Source: Cercospora beticola (taxonomy: Eukaryota; Ascomycota; Dothideomycetes; Mycosphaerellales; Mycosphaerellaceae). From it: a stretch of 64,000 bases of DNA. Of this stretch, positions 44,077 to 54,000 are shown piece by piece. Below the pieces are notes generated by a model. That model worked only from the letters and a program-made list of their open reading frames with translations, was not told where the DNA came from and did no database searches. Within the stretch, counting starts at the first letter, position 1. The number at the start of each line of letters is the position of its first letter. A program made the position numbers and the translations under genes. The stretch covers positions 2,418,001 to 2,482,000 of the forward strand of contig NC_088942.1 of assembly GCF_033473495.1 (NCBI RefSeq), read 5' to 3'.

Positions 44077-45501
44077 ATGAAAATTCTCCTAACAGGCTTC
44101 AACCCCTCCCAAACAACCCGAAACTACCACCTCCATTCCTCCAAACTCCACATCGTACCCTGGCACTACTCTCTCTACAACTGTCTCGTAGATATGGGTC
44201 ACGAAGTGGAACAGAGGAGTATACCACTTGGAGAACCAGTCAGGCCGCTGTCCGCTTTTGTCGGCGCAGATAACAGCTTCCTTTACGATCAATACGAGAG
44301 ACTGAATGCCTCTCACTACGACGAAGTAATCCTCTTCCTCGGCAGCCCCACCCAACGCGTCTCATCAAAATTCTACGAAGGATTATGGACGATCTCACAA
44401 TTTCCAAATTGTATCTTGGCGTTTGATGATTGGCAAATCAAAAAGCAGTGGAGGGGGATTGTGAGTCTTGCTGCCTTGACAGATGGAGAGAATTGCTCGA
44501 ATTCGTCAGATAAGTTGTTTGGTCGTTTTGTATTGGAAAGAGTCAACAAAAAGACCATCGAACAAGTCAAACCGTATGAGAAGGAGTTGCGAAAGGGGTT
44601 GGATGTGATTTTGAGGAAAAGGAATCGAGTTTTGGTGCCAGGGTTTCGAACGGAGCATTTGTTTGATAGGTCTGCTATTTCTTCTTCGGCAGTGTCTTTG
44701 GTGTTGGGAGAGAAGAGAAGCGAAAAGGACGTAAGAGGGGCATTTGGAGCGCATTTGTTGTTTGGAGACGAGATTGGGTATCCTCGGAGCAGGATTTTCG
44801 TCGTGAATCCGAATCCGTATCATCGAAATCGGACTTGGGAGGATCCAGGACATGAAAGGGAGGAGAGTTTGGAGTGGAGAGAACGCGGGAGGTGTTCTCG
44901 AGGAGAGAAAGAAGTTGAGGGACGCCCAAGGAAGAGAAGAAGGTTGAACTTTGCGTCTTTGGCCCACTCGATGACGAGGACTTGGTTGAAGAAGCAATGC
45001 GGCGTTCCAAAGAGCAAGAGCAAGTCGAAAACTGCAAAAGGCACTGAGGACAAATCAGTGGCAGGCAATCAGCACCCGGACCCAACAACCAACGAAGACA
45101 AGATTCCGACCCACATCGGCACCTGGCCCCTCGACATCTACGGCGGCAGACTAGAACCCGAAAAACGTCTGCCTGAAGACGAAATGGTCAAAATCTTCGC
45201 TCAAGACTGGGCCTGTATGATGCCCAAGTACGAACATGCTGGCTCCGGCTGGTGGCGTGCTCGTCCACTGCAATGCGCTGATGCAGGAAGTATTCTGATC
45301 GCCGACGATAAAGAGCTGGCTGTGCTGTATGGATGGCAGTATCCGTTCTTTGGCCGAACGGCAAGCGACATCATCAAGTTGTCAGACAGTGAGCTTGAGG
45401 ACATGGCTAGTATCCAGGAATGGTTGTTGTATGCGATGCATCCGCTTGATAAGAGGGTACAGCGGGCGGAGGCTTCGGCCGTGTTGCATGCGCCGAAGTG
45501 A
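44077..45501 (+). CDS. Glycosyltransferase-like protein with nuclear-localisation-like insert
   Basis: 474 aa from the ATG at 44077 (context aaccATGa, opening on a beta-strand MKILLTGFNP); an in-frame ATG at 43963 would add 38 polar residues. I do not place it in a named family with certainty. Visible: an N-terminal Rossmann-like half (KILLTGF; YDEVILFLGSP; NCILAFDDWQIKKQW), a basic insert around residues 285-350 containing RPRKRRRL and KSKSKSK, and a C-terminal half with DIYGGRLEPEKRLP, similar to the GRLxxEK motif of GT-B glycosyltransferases. Then come GSGWWRARPLQCADAGSILIADDKELAVLYG, reminiscent of the donor-binding end of that fold. No signal peptide or membrane segment. A sugar transferase acting in nucleus or cytoplasm is inferred; substrate unknown. 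Confidence 0.6.
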   Translation: MKILLTGFNPSQTTRNYHLHSSKLHIVPWHYSLYNCLVDMGHEVEQRSIPLGEPVRPLSAFVGADNSFLYDQYERLNASHYDEVILFLGSPTQRVSSKFYEGLWTISQFPNCILAFDDWQIKKQWRGIVSLAALTDGENCSNSSDKLFGRFVLERVNKKTIEQVKPYEKELRKGLDVILRKRNRVLVPGFRTEHLFDRSAISSSAVSLVLGEKRSEKDVRGAFGAHLLFGDEIGYPRSRIFVVNPNPYHRNRTWEDPGHEREESLEWRERGRCSRGEKEVEGRPRKRRRLNFASLAHSMTRTWLKKQCGVPKSKSKSKTAKGTEDKSVAGNQHPDPTTNEDKIPTHIGTWPLDIYGGRLEPEKRLPEDEMVKIFAQDWACMMPKYEHAGSGWWRARPLQCADAGSILIADDKELAVLYGWQYPFFGRTASDIIKLSDSELEDMASIQEWLLYAMHPLDKRVQRAEASAVLHAPK

Positions 45502-46633
45502 AAGGAGAAAAGTGAAGATTCTGTCAAGCAGTTTTCACATAGCTTGTTTGGATGTGAAAACTGGTGGTGATGTAGTATCAGCAAGGTGTTGAATGCAGAT
45601 CGTGCTGATGAGAAGTCAGTGTCACTTAGTCAAGGTCGTGTCTCTTTCAGCATGTTGGGGGAATGCCGCCAGCGAGGGAGTAGATGCTTCCTGTAACAGG
45701 TTCGACATGGTTACTGCAGAGAATATTGCCAAAGATGCAGGCTGTATATATTACGAAGCCATCTTGTACAAACGTTCAATACTTTGGTCTTCGTGGCGAT
45801 GACGAACTGGATGCCCTCGCAAAAAGTGTGCTCGTCAGTTGTATGCCATGGTGAAGATTCCTTCACATTGCGGCTGCTCGAGCACGGCGCTTGTGATCCG
45901 ACGATGTGATGCAGCGGCGAACGGCACGGGCACCTGGTGGAAGGAGCCGACGGGAGTTCGCATCAGCGTGAATGGGACGAGTGTGGTGGATGGATACAAT
46001 GGTCGTGTGCCTGCAGAGCTGAAACAAGCAGGCCCGAGCTGTCTCGAGGGTCGCTTGGCTCGCATCGTTGCACAGCCTCCGCGCTGGTTGAACCGAGCCC
46101 TCGACAATAATGCCCGCCAACCCTGCCAGTGACGACGACTGATCAAATGACATGGTGCGAGTGCGGCGAACTGGATCCAGGTACCGCCTACCGTGGCGCA
46201 GGAATGGTCATGCAGCGGCGCGATGTAGGGAGAGAGGCTACTTTTGATACTGCTATGCGACAGTGATCGGAGCGCAGTGCGCGCGCAGAGACCCAGACAT
46301 CACGTCACCAGCCACAAGGCCCTCCCCTCCAGCGCCCAGAACTCGTTCAACCTTCGACACCCACACATCCCAGCCCAGGCACGCAGGCAGAAACCCGCTG
46401 GCAATTGATTACACCACTCTGCCCTCCTCTGCTCACCTCTCATTCACAATCGTCGCCGCACGAGTGAACATCGACGACACTCTATCCGAAACCTGATCTT
46501 CATTCGCTTAAAGAGCCCATCCTCGCGACATATCTTCACTGCCTGTGCAAAGGAAATTCTGTCGACCGCCTCCTACCGCCACGACTGACGACGCAACATA
46601 CGGCGGCCTCGGAGCCGCGAGGACAGAACCATC
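45502..46633. other. Intergenic region
   Basis: 1.1 kb. Frames of about 95-103 codons overlap on both strands at 45835-46153, with no recognisable product. The last 350 bp are C/A-rich leader-like sequence before the patatin-like gene. Confidence 0.45.
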
Positions 46634-48589
46634 ATGGACGACTTCGTTCGAGTCCGCCGAAAGGATACCACCAAAGGCCCGCCGCTTCGGATATTGTCGC
46701 TCGATGGAGGAGGCATTCGTGGATACTCCATGCTGATCATCCTGCAAGAGTTGATGCATCGCACGTTCGTGGAGATTGAGGGCAGGGCGCCGAAGCGGGA
46801 CGAAATTCCCAAGCCGTGCGACCATTTCGATCTGATCGTGGGAACGGGTACGGGAGGCTTAATCGCCATTATGCTGGGGAGGTTGCGACTCGATCTGGAT
46901 ACCTGCAAAGATGTCTATGTGCGGATGACGAGAAAGGTCTTCCAAACCGACAAGACGGTCTTTGGGGTGCCCTGGAGAAGCACCATGTTCAAGGCGAGCA
47001 TGTTAGAGGAAGCCATTCGGGAAACGGTCAGAGAACACACTGTCTTCGAGGACGAAGGAAACGATACATTGGCGAATGCTGCGCCCATGACTCCGACAAG
47101 CATTCGCAGCTCCAACTCCAATATTCCCCCGATTCCATCGCGAACCATGAGCCAGAGCAGTCATTACAGCCAGATTGGTCAGAGCCCTCTTGGGAACAGA
47201 GTGATGATCGGATCGATGAAGCCAGGCAATCCGAACGCCCTGTTGTATGATACGCGGGAAAAGAGGACAAAGACAGCTGTGGCAGCGGTGCTGAAGGGAA
47301 CGAATCATACAGTCCTGCTCCGATCTTATGACTCTCGGAAGGAACCCGCACCAGATGTCAACTGTGCGATCTGGCAAGCTGGCCGTGCCACTTCGGCGAC
47401 ACACATGGCCTTCAAGCCTATACAGATCGGGCAATCTGTGTATCTCGACGAAGGAGCAGGCAAATACAATCCTGCCCCGCTTGCGCTGGATGAGGCAGTA
47501 GCGAATGAGTGGCCCGGACGAGAAGTCGGCGTCTTCGTTAGCGTGGGAACTGGCAAGCGGCCCAACAATCCTGCTGCTAATCAACACGAATGGTGGGAAG
47601 GCTTTCTCGGTGGCAGTATGGGAGAGTTCGCCGAGGCACGGAGAAAAATGATTCAGAAGTTGGAGAACTGTGAAAAAGCGCACGAGTTTATGCTCAAAGA
47701 CCACCTCGCAGCGAGGGGCGTCAACCCGGAGACTTACTATCGCTTGAATGTGGAAGTGGGAGTTGGAGAATTTGGTATGAACGAGTGGGCACGCTTGTCA
47801 GAAATCAGCACTGGCACAAGGGCCTATCTCTCCAAGAAAGAGGTCGAAGCTCTGACGTGTGGTGCCGCGGCCAAGATCGCAAAGATCTACTTCGCCAAAA
47901 TCAGACACGACCGAGCAGAAGCCCGAAGGGCAGCAGGGACAGACCATCCTGCGTATGCTTCACAGAACCCATGGGAACGGCCTCTGCCTACAGTCCCGCC
48001 ACCGCAGAACTTCGCAGTCGAATTGCCTGGTGATGATGAATACCGACCTGGACAACACTACGCCGACGGCGGCCATTTCATGCAGCACAAGTACAGCTTG
48101 TCGACCAACAGCGACGTTTACGACCGGCATAACAGCAACGCAACTCCGACGCAGCAGTCGTACAATTCCTCACCCGCGCTTTCTGCAACGCGACCCTCTT
48201 TCGAACAACAGCAATCATCTGGCGCTGCCTTTCGATTACAACCGAATTCATATCAATATCACGACCACCCTCCATCGCCTCGGCACAGCGCCGATTTCGC
48301 GCATCCTCCCTCGTCCCCGCCTCCTGTGCCTCCCAAGACACCAGTGAACGGTGCTGGGTCAGTATTACCTTATCCTGATCGAAATGGCCCTCCACCCATA
48401 CCTCCGCCAGCAGGAACGATGGCACCAGGACACCCGCCTCCACCGCCACCCATGACCTTCATGAACATGGGCAGCCTTGGCAGGAATCTACCGTATGGCG
48501 TCGTGGGTGCTGATGGCTCGATCGTGGATGAAGTAGGACAAGGCCCGCCTCCACCGGTGAATATGGGGAACAAACCGACGCTGTCTTGA
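46634..48589 (+). CDS. Patatin-like phospholipase-family protein, nucleophile Ser replaced by Gly
   Basis: Intronless, 651 aa. The N-terminal patatin fold (about 15-420) has the phosphate-binding loop DGGGIRGYS at 24-32. At the nucleophile elbow, where patatins carry GTSTGG, this protein has GTGTGG (70-75), with Gly72 (GGT) in the serine position. The dyad Asp is likely retained in YLDEGAGKYNP (DEG instead of DGG/A). The C-terminal 230 residues are Pro/Gln/Ser-rich with polyproline runs (PPPIPPPAG, HPPPPPPM), which may bind SH3 or WW domains. Known family chemistry is acyl hydrolysis of phospholipids, but without the Ser classical catalysis is not expected. A binding or scaffolding role is inferred. 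Confidence 0.88.
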   Translation: MDDFVRVRRKDTTKGPPLRILSLDGGGIRGYSMLIILQELMHRTFVEIEGRAPKRDEIPKPCDHFDLIVGTGTGGLIAIMLGRLRLDLDTCKDVYVRMTRKVFQTDKTVFGVPWRSTMFKASMLEEAIRETVREHTVFEDEGNDTLANAAPMTPTSIRSSNSNIPPIPSRTMSQSSHYSQIGQSPLGNRVMIGSMKPGNPNALLYDTREKRTKTAVAAVLKGTNHTVLLRSYDSRKEPAPDVNCAIWQAGRATSATHMAFKPIQIGQSVYLDEGAGKYNPAPLALDEAVANEWPGREVGVFVSVGTGKRPNNPAANQHEWWEGFLGGSMGEFAEARRKMIQKLENCEKAHEFMLKDHLAARGVNPETYYRLNVEVGVGEFGMNEWARLSEISTGTRAYLSKKEVEALTCGAAAKIAKIYFAKIRHDRAEARRAAGTDHPAYASQNPWERPLPTVPPPQNFAVELPGDDEYRPGQHYADGGHFMQHKYSLSTNSDVYDRHNSNATPTQQSYNSSPALSATRPSFEQQQSSGAAFRLQPNSYQYHDHPPSPRHSADFAHPPSSPPPVPPKTPVNGAGSVLPYPDRNGPPPIPPPAGTMAPGHPPPPPPMTFMNMGSLGRNLPYGVVGADGSIVDEVGQGPPPPVNMGNKPTLS

Positions 48590-48728
48590 GGAACGTGGAC
48601 AACGGAGGAAGAAGGATACTTGATGATGAATAACTCCCGGATTATGGACAAACTTCGATGTTGTGCTACCCCATGCTATCATCACTAATTTTGCGGTGGA
48701 TTGTATATATAGTGTTACGTGGTTCTTT

Positions 48729-48783
48729 GAGCGAGCGAGCGAGCGAGACCCAGCTTCTTATTGATTGATTGATTGATCGATGA
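48729..48783. repeat. Tetranucleotide microsatellites (GAGC)n and (ATTG)n
   Basis: GAGC repeats at 48729-48748 and ATTG repeats at 48760-48783, in the 3' flank of the patatin-like gene. Confidence 0.85.
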
Positions 48784-48986
48784 TACCCCTTTTTGGATAA
48801 GAAGCGAGAAAGGAAAGGGATGTGAGGGCATGAGAGAAATTTAGTAAAATTACTCAAACGAGGAAAATCGAAATGAAGAATGCAATTGTCAATTCCACAG
48901 CCTTGATTCTCGAATTCGTAAGGCGAGACGACTTACACAGAAGATGATCAGTCTTGATTTGTTTTATCCGATCGAATGATTGTACC

Positions 48987-49003
48987 TTTTTTTTTTTTTT
49001 TTT
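48987..49003. repeat. 17-bp T homopolymer
   Basis: Uninterrupted run of T in an AT-rich intergenic stretch; length may be unreliable in assembly. Confidence 0.85.
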
Positions 49004-50813
49004 GGCACACCTCGTTCTTGTCAAAGTGCTCTCTACCACGCAATTGCTACACATTCGAGGTGGACCTTTATGCGCTATCTCTTTTCTATCAAGTTTTGTT
49101 ACTTTTCTTGTATATTTCTCTCTATCTCCATTTTGCAAGCTAGGAGGGAAGAGATACAAGCAAGAAGCTCGTGAAATGAATTCCCATCTCTTTCGTAAAC
49201 AGCGGACCAGGCGACAGGTGGCCGTGATCCAGTCACGTCGATGTGACTATATTTCTCTAATGACTTTGGAAAAGTTGAGTAACAACTCAAATGAAATTTT
49301 CTTATTCTTCTCTACTGCGTCTTATCTTTGGCGGCTCGTTTCCCGGAAGTCTGGAGAAGTAAGCTTAACATGTGCAGCCGTGTGGTAATCACACCAGTCG
49401 CCTTTTCTTCCTCGGGAAAGTTGCCGGGTCTTTTCGATTGATGGAGTAACATATTTTGAAGAATACGAGGATGAAGACGAGGAAAACGCGGCTCGCAGAT
49501 TGGCTCCTGGCGGCTGACCGCTTTGGGGAAAAGACTTGTCACCCAAGCACGTAGGAAAACCGACAGGAAGGAAGCTTTTGAGTGCCATGCGGAGCTTATT
49601 GAGCTTTGAAGCATGTGGCATTTGCTCGGACGTGTGGCAGGCGGAGCTTGTTTTTCTTTCATCCCATGTCGTAGTTGGCACTTCTTTTGGGGCTCTGCTT
49701 TGACTTCTGTTATGTTATCCGTGGGTCGAATGTCGCGAGTTGAGTAGCTGTTTCACGCTTCGTTGCCTGGTTTGATGATGCTGCACTATCAGGCGAGGGG
49801 AGATCAGATGTGGCCAAGCCGGCATACTGCCATCATCAGAGCTTGAAGAATCAGGCGATGTGGGTTTTGAAATATTTTAACGCGGAAATCGTCTGCTTGG
49901 ATCGAGGATGCAGCACCACCCACATTAGGCGGTGATCTCTGGAAAAGTCAGTAGTACCAACTGTGACGGGATCAGGGTCGTGTGGTGGCTTTCTGCGTGC
50001 GAAACAGTTTCATGCTGTTCCGAAGCAGTGATGAGTGATCAATAGTCCCACGGTCGTTGTCGTCGGCGGCGGACATGACGCCTCATTACTGAAGAGATCT
50101 TGGCAATAGCCATCGACGATCTCTAGAATGTCAAGCCTGGTCGCTGGCACTGTGCGAGTGGCCTGATGGCAGGGATGGAATGCTTCTCGAACGCGGTTCG
50201 ACGACGGACAGAAGTAAGTATCAACATGGCTGTCAGCGGGCAGGCGTAAAGGATCGGTTCGGTTCACAGGGGCTTGGCGGACTTGTATCCGATCGGGTAG
50301 GAAGGTGTGATGAGAGTATATCGTCGAGTTTCTGATGAGTCTGCTCACTGTACACGACTCTGGAACTCTTGGTATGGTGCAATGCGAGGCTGGATGCGGT
50401 ATGTACGGCGAGCGGGCGGGGATGGTCCAGACGCGGCTTTGAGAGAGCAACAGCAGACTGACTCGTTCCGGGCCATCATGTACCCCAAACTCGCAGACGG
50501 GGAGTGGAGCTCTGAGCCGCTGCGGCGTCGCGGGACAGCTTCCAGACGTGTGTCGTTGCGCAGTGCTGTGCCTGTGCAGTGCGGAGAGCAGGTCGACGAG
50601 GTCCGCGCTGCTCTGGCAGACGGCGAGCATGGGTGCGTGGTGCTCTTCTGCATCATCGCCGCCTCTGTGATCGCCCGCGCCTCATTCCGGGCCAAAGGTT
50701 GCGATTGAGCGTCTTTGTTCGAGTGGTGCAGCGCGGAGAGACAAGCGAGCCACAAGCAACAGCTCGTCGTCTTCGCTTCGGTTCCGTGCGCACAGCTCAC
50801 GGCCTCCATCACG

Positions 50814-50839
50814 CCCACACCCACACCCACACCCACACC
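50814..50839. repeat. Hexanucleotide repeat (CCCACA)n
   Basis: Four tandem hexamers in the adenylate cyclase upstream region, about 220 bp before the start codon. Confidence 0.85.
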
Positions 50840-50963
50840 TCACATCCCAGGCCTCGTCTCGACCGCTACGGACCTCGCACGTACCTCTCCGCTCCGCCAC
50901 GCCGCCCCATCGCAGCACCCCGCTGCTGCTGCCACTGCTGCTCCGTCAGTGACTGCGCCGTCC

Positions 50964-51032
50964 ATGGGCTTTGTCCCGCAACCGTTCACGTCGCTGCGGG
51001 ACTCGTGTTTCCCATGGGCTAGCCACGAGTAG
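50964..51032 (+). promoter_or_regulatory. Upstream ORF in the adenylate cyclase leader
   Basis: A 22-codon ORF plus stop (MGFVPQPF...PWASHE). Its ATG has a strong context (gtccATGG). It ends 24 nt before the proposed main ATG at 51057 and is in the same frame, separated by in-frame stops. A two-codon ATG-TAG also follows at 51033. If the transcript starts upstream, this could limit cyclase translation. Confidence 0.45.
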
Positions 51033-51056
51033 ATGTAGCAACACCGTTCGGGGAGG

Positions 51057-54000
51057 ATGACCCTGCGCAATACCACCTCTTCCTCGGACCGCCATGGCTC
51101 GACTGGCGCTGAATCGACGCGTTCCACCGATACCGTCAGAGGCCCGTTTGGCAGCTTCTCCACCGTGCGGAGCCAGCCGCCGAAGTTGCATACCAGGCGC
51201 GAGAAGTACGTGTTTGCATTCTCATATGTCTGTGGCATTGGGAGGAGGGGAAAAACGTTTGGGCGCAAGGATAGTGGGAAGCGTAGACGATGAAACGGCC
51301 ATCTAGCAGCACGGGCGGGTCGTATTGTGGGCTATGCTCGGACGGCAACATGCACGATGCGAGCACGGCTGCATACACACATCGCGCATTTCGTTTGGTG
51401 GCACGGTGCAGACAGCCGGGCGAACCAGCCTGCTGCGAAACAGGTTAGCTAACAATAGTGCAATAGACTCGAACGGCAAGACTCCGAGGTCTCACCTTTA
51501 ACCATTCCCAAACCTCAGCCGGGCAACGCACGCGCGAATAGCATTGCACCATGGGAATCCGACTCATCATCGCCCTCCAGGTCAGCAGACAACTCGGGCA
51601 GCACACCTGCTCTGCGCCAACACCCACCGACCGCTCAGGCAATGGCCTGGAGCAATAGCAATGACAACCACAACACGGCCATGCCGCAGTCCATCTTCAC
51701 CGGCAGCTTCTACAACGACAGCAATGAGAACCTCAGCCAGATATCGCCGGGCTACGCGCCGGCCAACGGCATGTACTTTCCCGATGGTGAAGACCGAAGG
51801 CCGTCGATAGCGAGTGCGACCACAATATCTTCCACGGGCTCCAAGGCGAGCGTACGGGATCGCATGCAGAAGAAGCTGCAGGGGTTCTTTGGCGAGGCAG
51901 ATGTGCCCATTGGTACAGAGAGTCGTCAGAATTCAGAGGCGAGCTCGGTGCAGAATGGGCCTCTCCCTCCCTTTGCGCCGGGCGCGAGCGCAGGGCGGAA
52001 CCGCAACAACTCGATGAACGATGCCATGATGCGCAGCGGCTTACCGAGCCCGGGCTCAAGACCGCGAACACCCGGGCCTCAGCCGTCAAGTGAGGTCACT
52101 CCATGGGTGTTCCAAGATCCAGAGGTATGTCGAGCCAGTCCGATGCACGCAGGCAAGCATGGCTGACATTCACACTAACACAGAATGCGCCACCTGCGCC
52201 TGAGTCGAACTTTCCACCCGAGAGCAATGGTCGTAAGGCTTCGCGATTGCACTTGCCTGGACATAAGCATAATCGGAGTACTGACGATAAAGGCTATGGC
52301 TTCCCGCTGCGACCTTCGACGTCCCGTGAGCAATCCTTCAGTTTTATGCGCGCCGGCACCAATGCTTCGAACCCGATGAGCTCAGCGCTCAATCTCAAAT
52401 CCGCTCGTTCCACCAGTCCTGCACCGAGTGCACATAGCGCTGTAGGCAGCTCCGCGACCCGATCCCCCAACGCTGGAGGCCACAAACGGTCACTATTGGA
52501 TCGTGTCACTGGCCGACATAAAGGGGATAAGGAAAATCTGCAGTCGCAGTCCTTCACATCTCTGCCTGGAATGCAGAAGATACCGACACGCGAACGAGCA
52601 GAGAGCAGGGTCAAGGGCGGAAAAGGCAAAGCAGATGCGACCAATGGCGGACTCATACAAAAGAAGGGCCCGCGATTGCCCTTCAAGAGCAACAAGACAG
52701 CAGAAACGAATGTGGAACAGGCGAGGCCGGTCAAGGACCCAAATGAATCACATGCAGAAGCAGGAGATGCTTTGTGGCATCTGGACACCGATATATCGCA
52801 CATGGAGGGTATCATAGATCCTATGAATCCTCCAGTGAACTCGCCGCACAACGAGATCTACGCTGGATGGCCGCCCGAGGAAGCTCCGCCAGAACCGGAC
52901 GACAAAGGTGCCTGGGACGCGCCTGACTCCTGGGCGGTGCAGAAAGTTGCAGACGAGAACATGCGCAGGCTCACAGAACTCGACGACGAAGGTGATGTGA
53001 GGAGAGATGACTCGGGACCAATGTTTTTCATGCGAATATTCCGCGCTGATAGCACGTTTGCCGTCATATCTGCCAGTCTCAATACCACTGCTGCAGAACT
53101 GATATCAATGATGGCCAAGAAAACATTCCTCCAGGATGAATTGGACAAATACCAGATCGTGATGCGGAAACAGGACACGAGCCGACAATTAGGCTCTGGT
53201 GAGCGACCCCTGGTTATGCAGAAGAGACTACTTGAGCAGGTCGGCTACCAGGAGAAGGACCACCTAGAGGACCTGGGGCGGGAAGATCATGGCTATCTGT
53301 GCCGTTTCACTTTCTTGCCTTCCAAGATGAGCGGCTACAGTAGTCTCGAGCGCGATCCTGGATTCAACAAGATGCAACGATTCAATCACATCGATCTGTC
53401 TGGACGAAATTTGATCACAATACCGATCACGCTCTACCAGAAATCCACGGAGATCATCACACTCAACCTTTCACGAAATCTCACTCTTGACATTCCGAAG
53501 GACTTTGTGCAAAGCTGCACGAACCTTCGGGAGATCAAATACACGAGTAACGAGGCCTGGAAGTTGCCCCCTAGCTTGGCGCTGGCCTACAAGCTCACCA
53601 CGCTCGATGTATCAAACAACAAGCTGGAATCGCTGGAACACGCAGAGCTCTACAAGTTGCAGAACCTGCTGAGTCTGAAGCTGTCAAACAACAAGATCAC
53701 GGCGATACCGACCTACTTTGGCCAGTACCGAGCATTGCGTAGTCTGAACTTATCGTCCAACTCGCTTTCTGAATTTCCACCTGCACTCTGTGAGCTCACG
53801 ACACTGGTCGACCTGGATATCAGTTTCAACTCGATATCAACATTGGGCGACATCCATACCTTGACAAACCTCGAGCGGCTTTGGGCTACCAACAATAAGC
53901 TGTCAGGACCGTTTGACAAGTCTTTCAGCGCACTAGTGAACTTGCGCGAGATTGATGCTCGTTTCAATCACATAAGCAACATTGATATTGTGTCGCAACT

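Larger units (their letters stand above)
48590..51056. other. Long intergenic region upstream of adenylate cyclase
   Basis: About 2.5 kb. Simple repeats cluster at 48729-49003. Open frames at 50010-50630 and 50579-51032 lack recognisable products. The last several hundred bp are GC-rich and probably form a long adenylate cyclase leader with an upstream ORF. Confidence 0.5.

Noticed and set aside
45835..46153. Competing frames of about 100 codons on both strands
   Set aside because: No recognised motif and no way to choose between strands.
50010..50630. 206-codon minus-strand frame
   Set aside because: GC-rich chance frame overlapping + strand frames upstream of adenylate cyclase; no domain.
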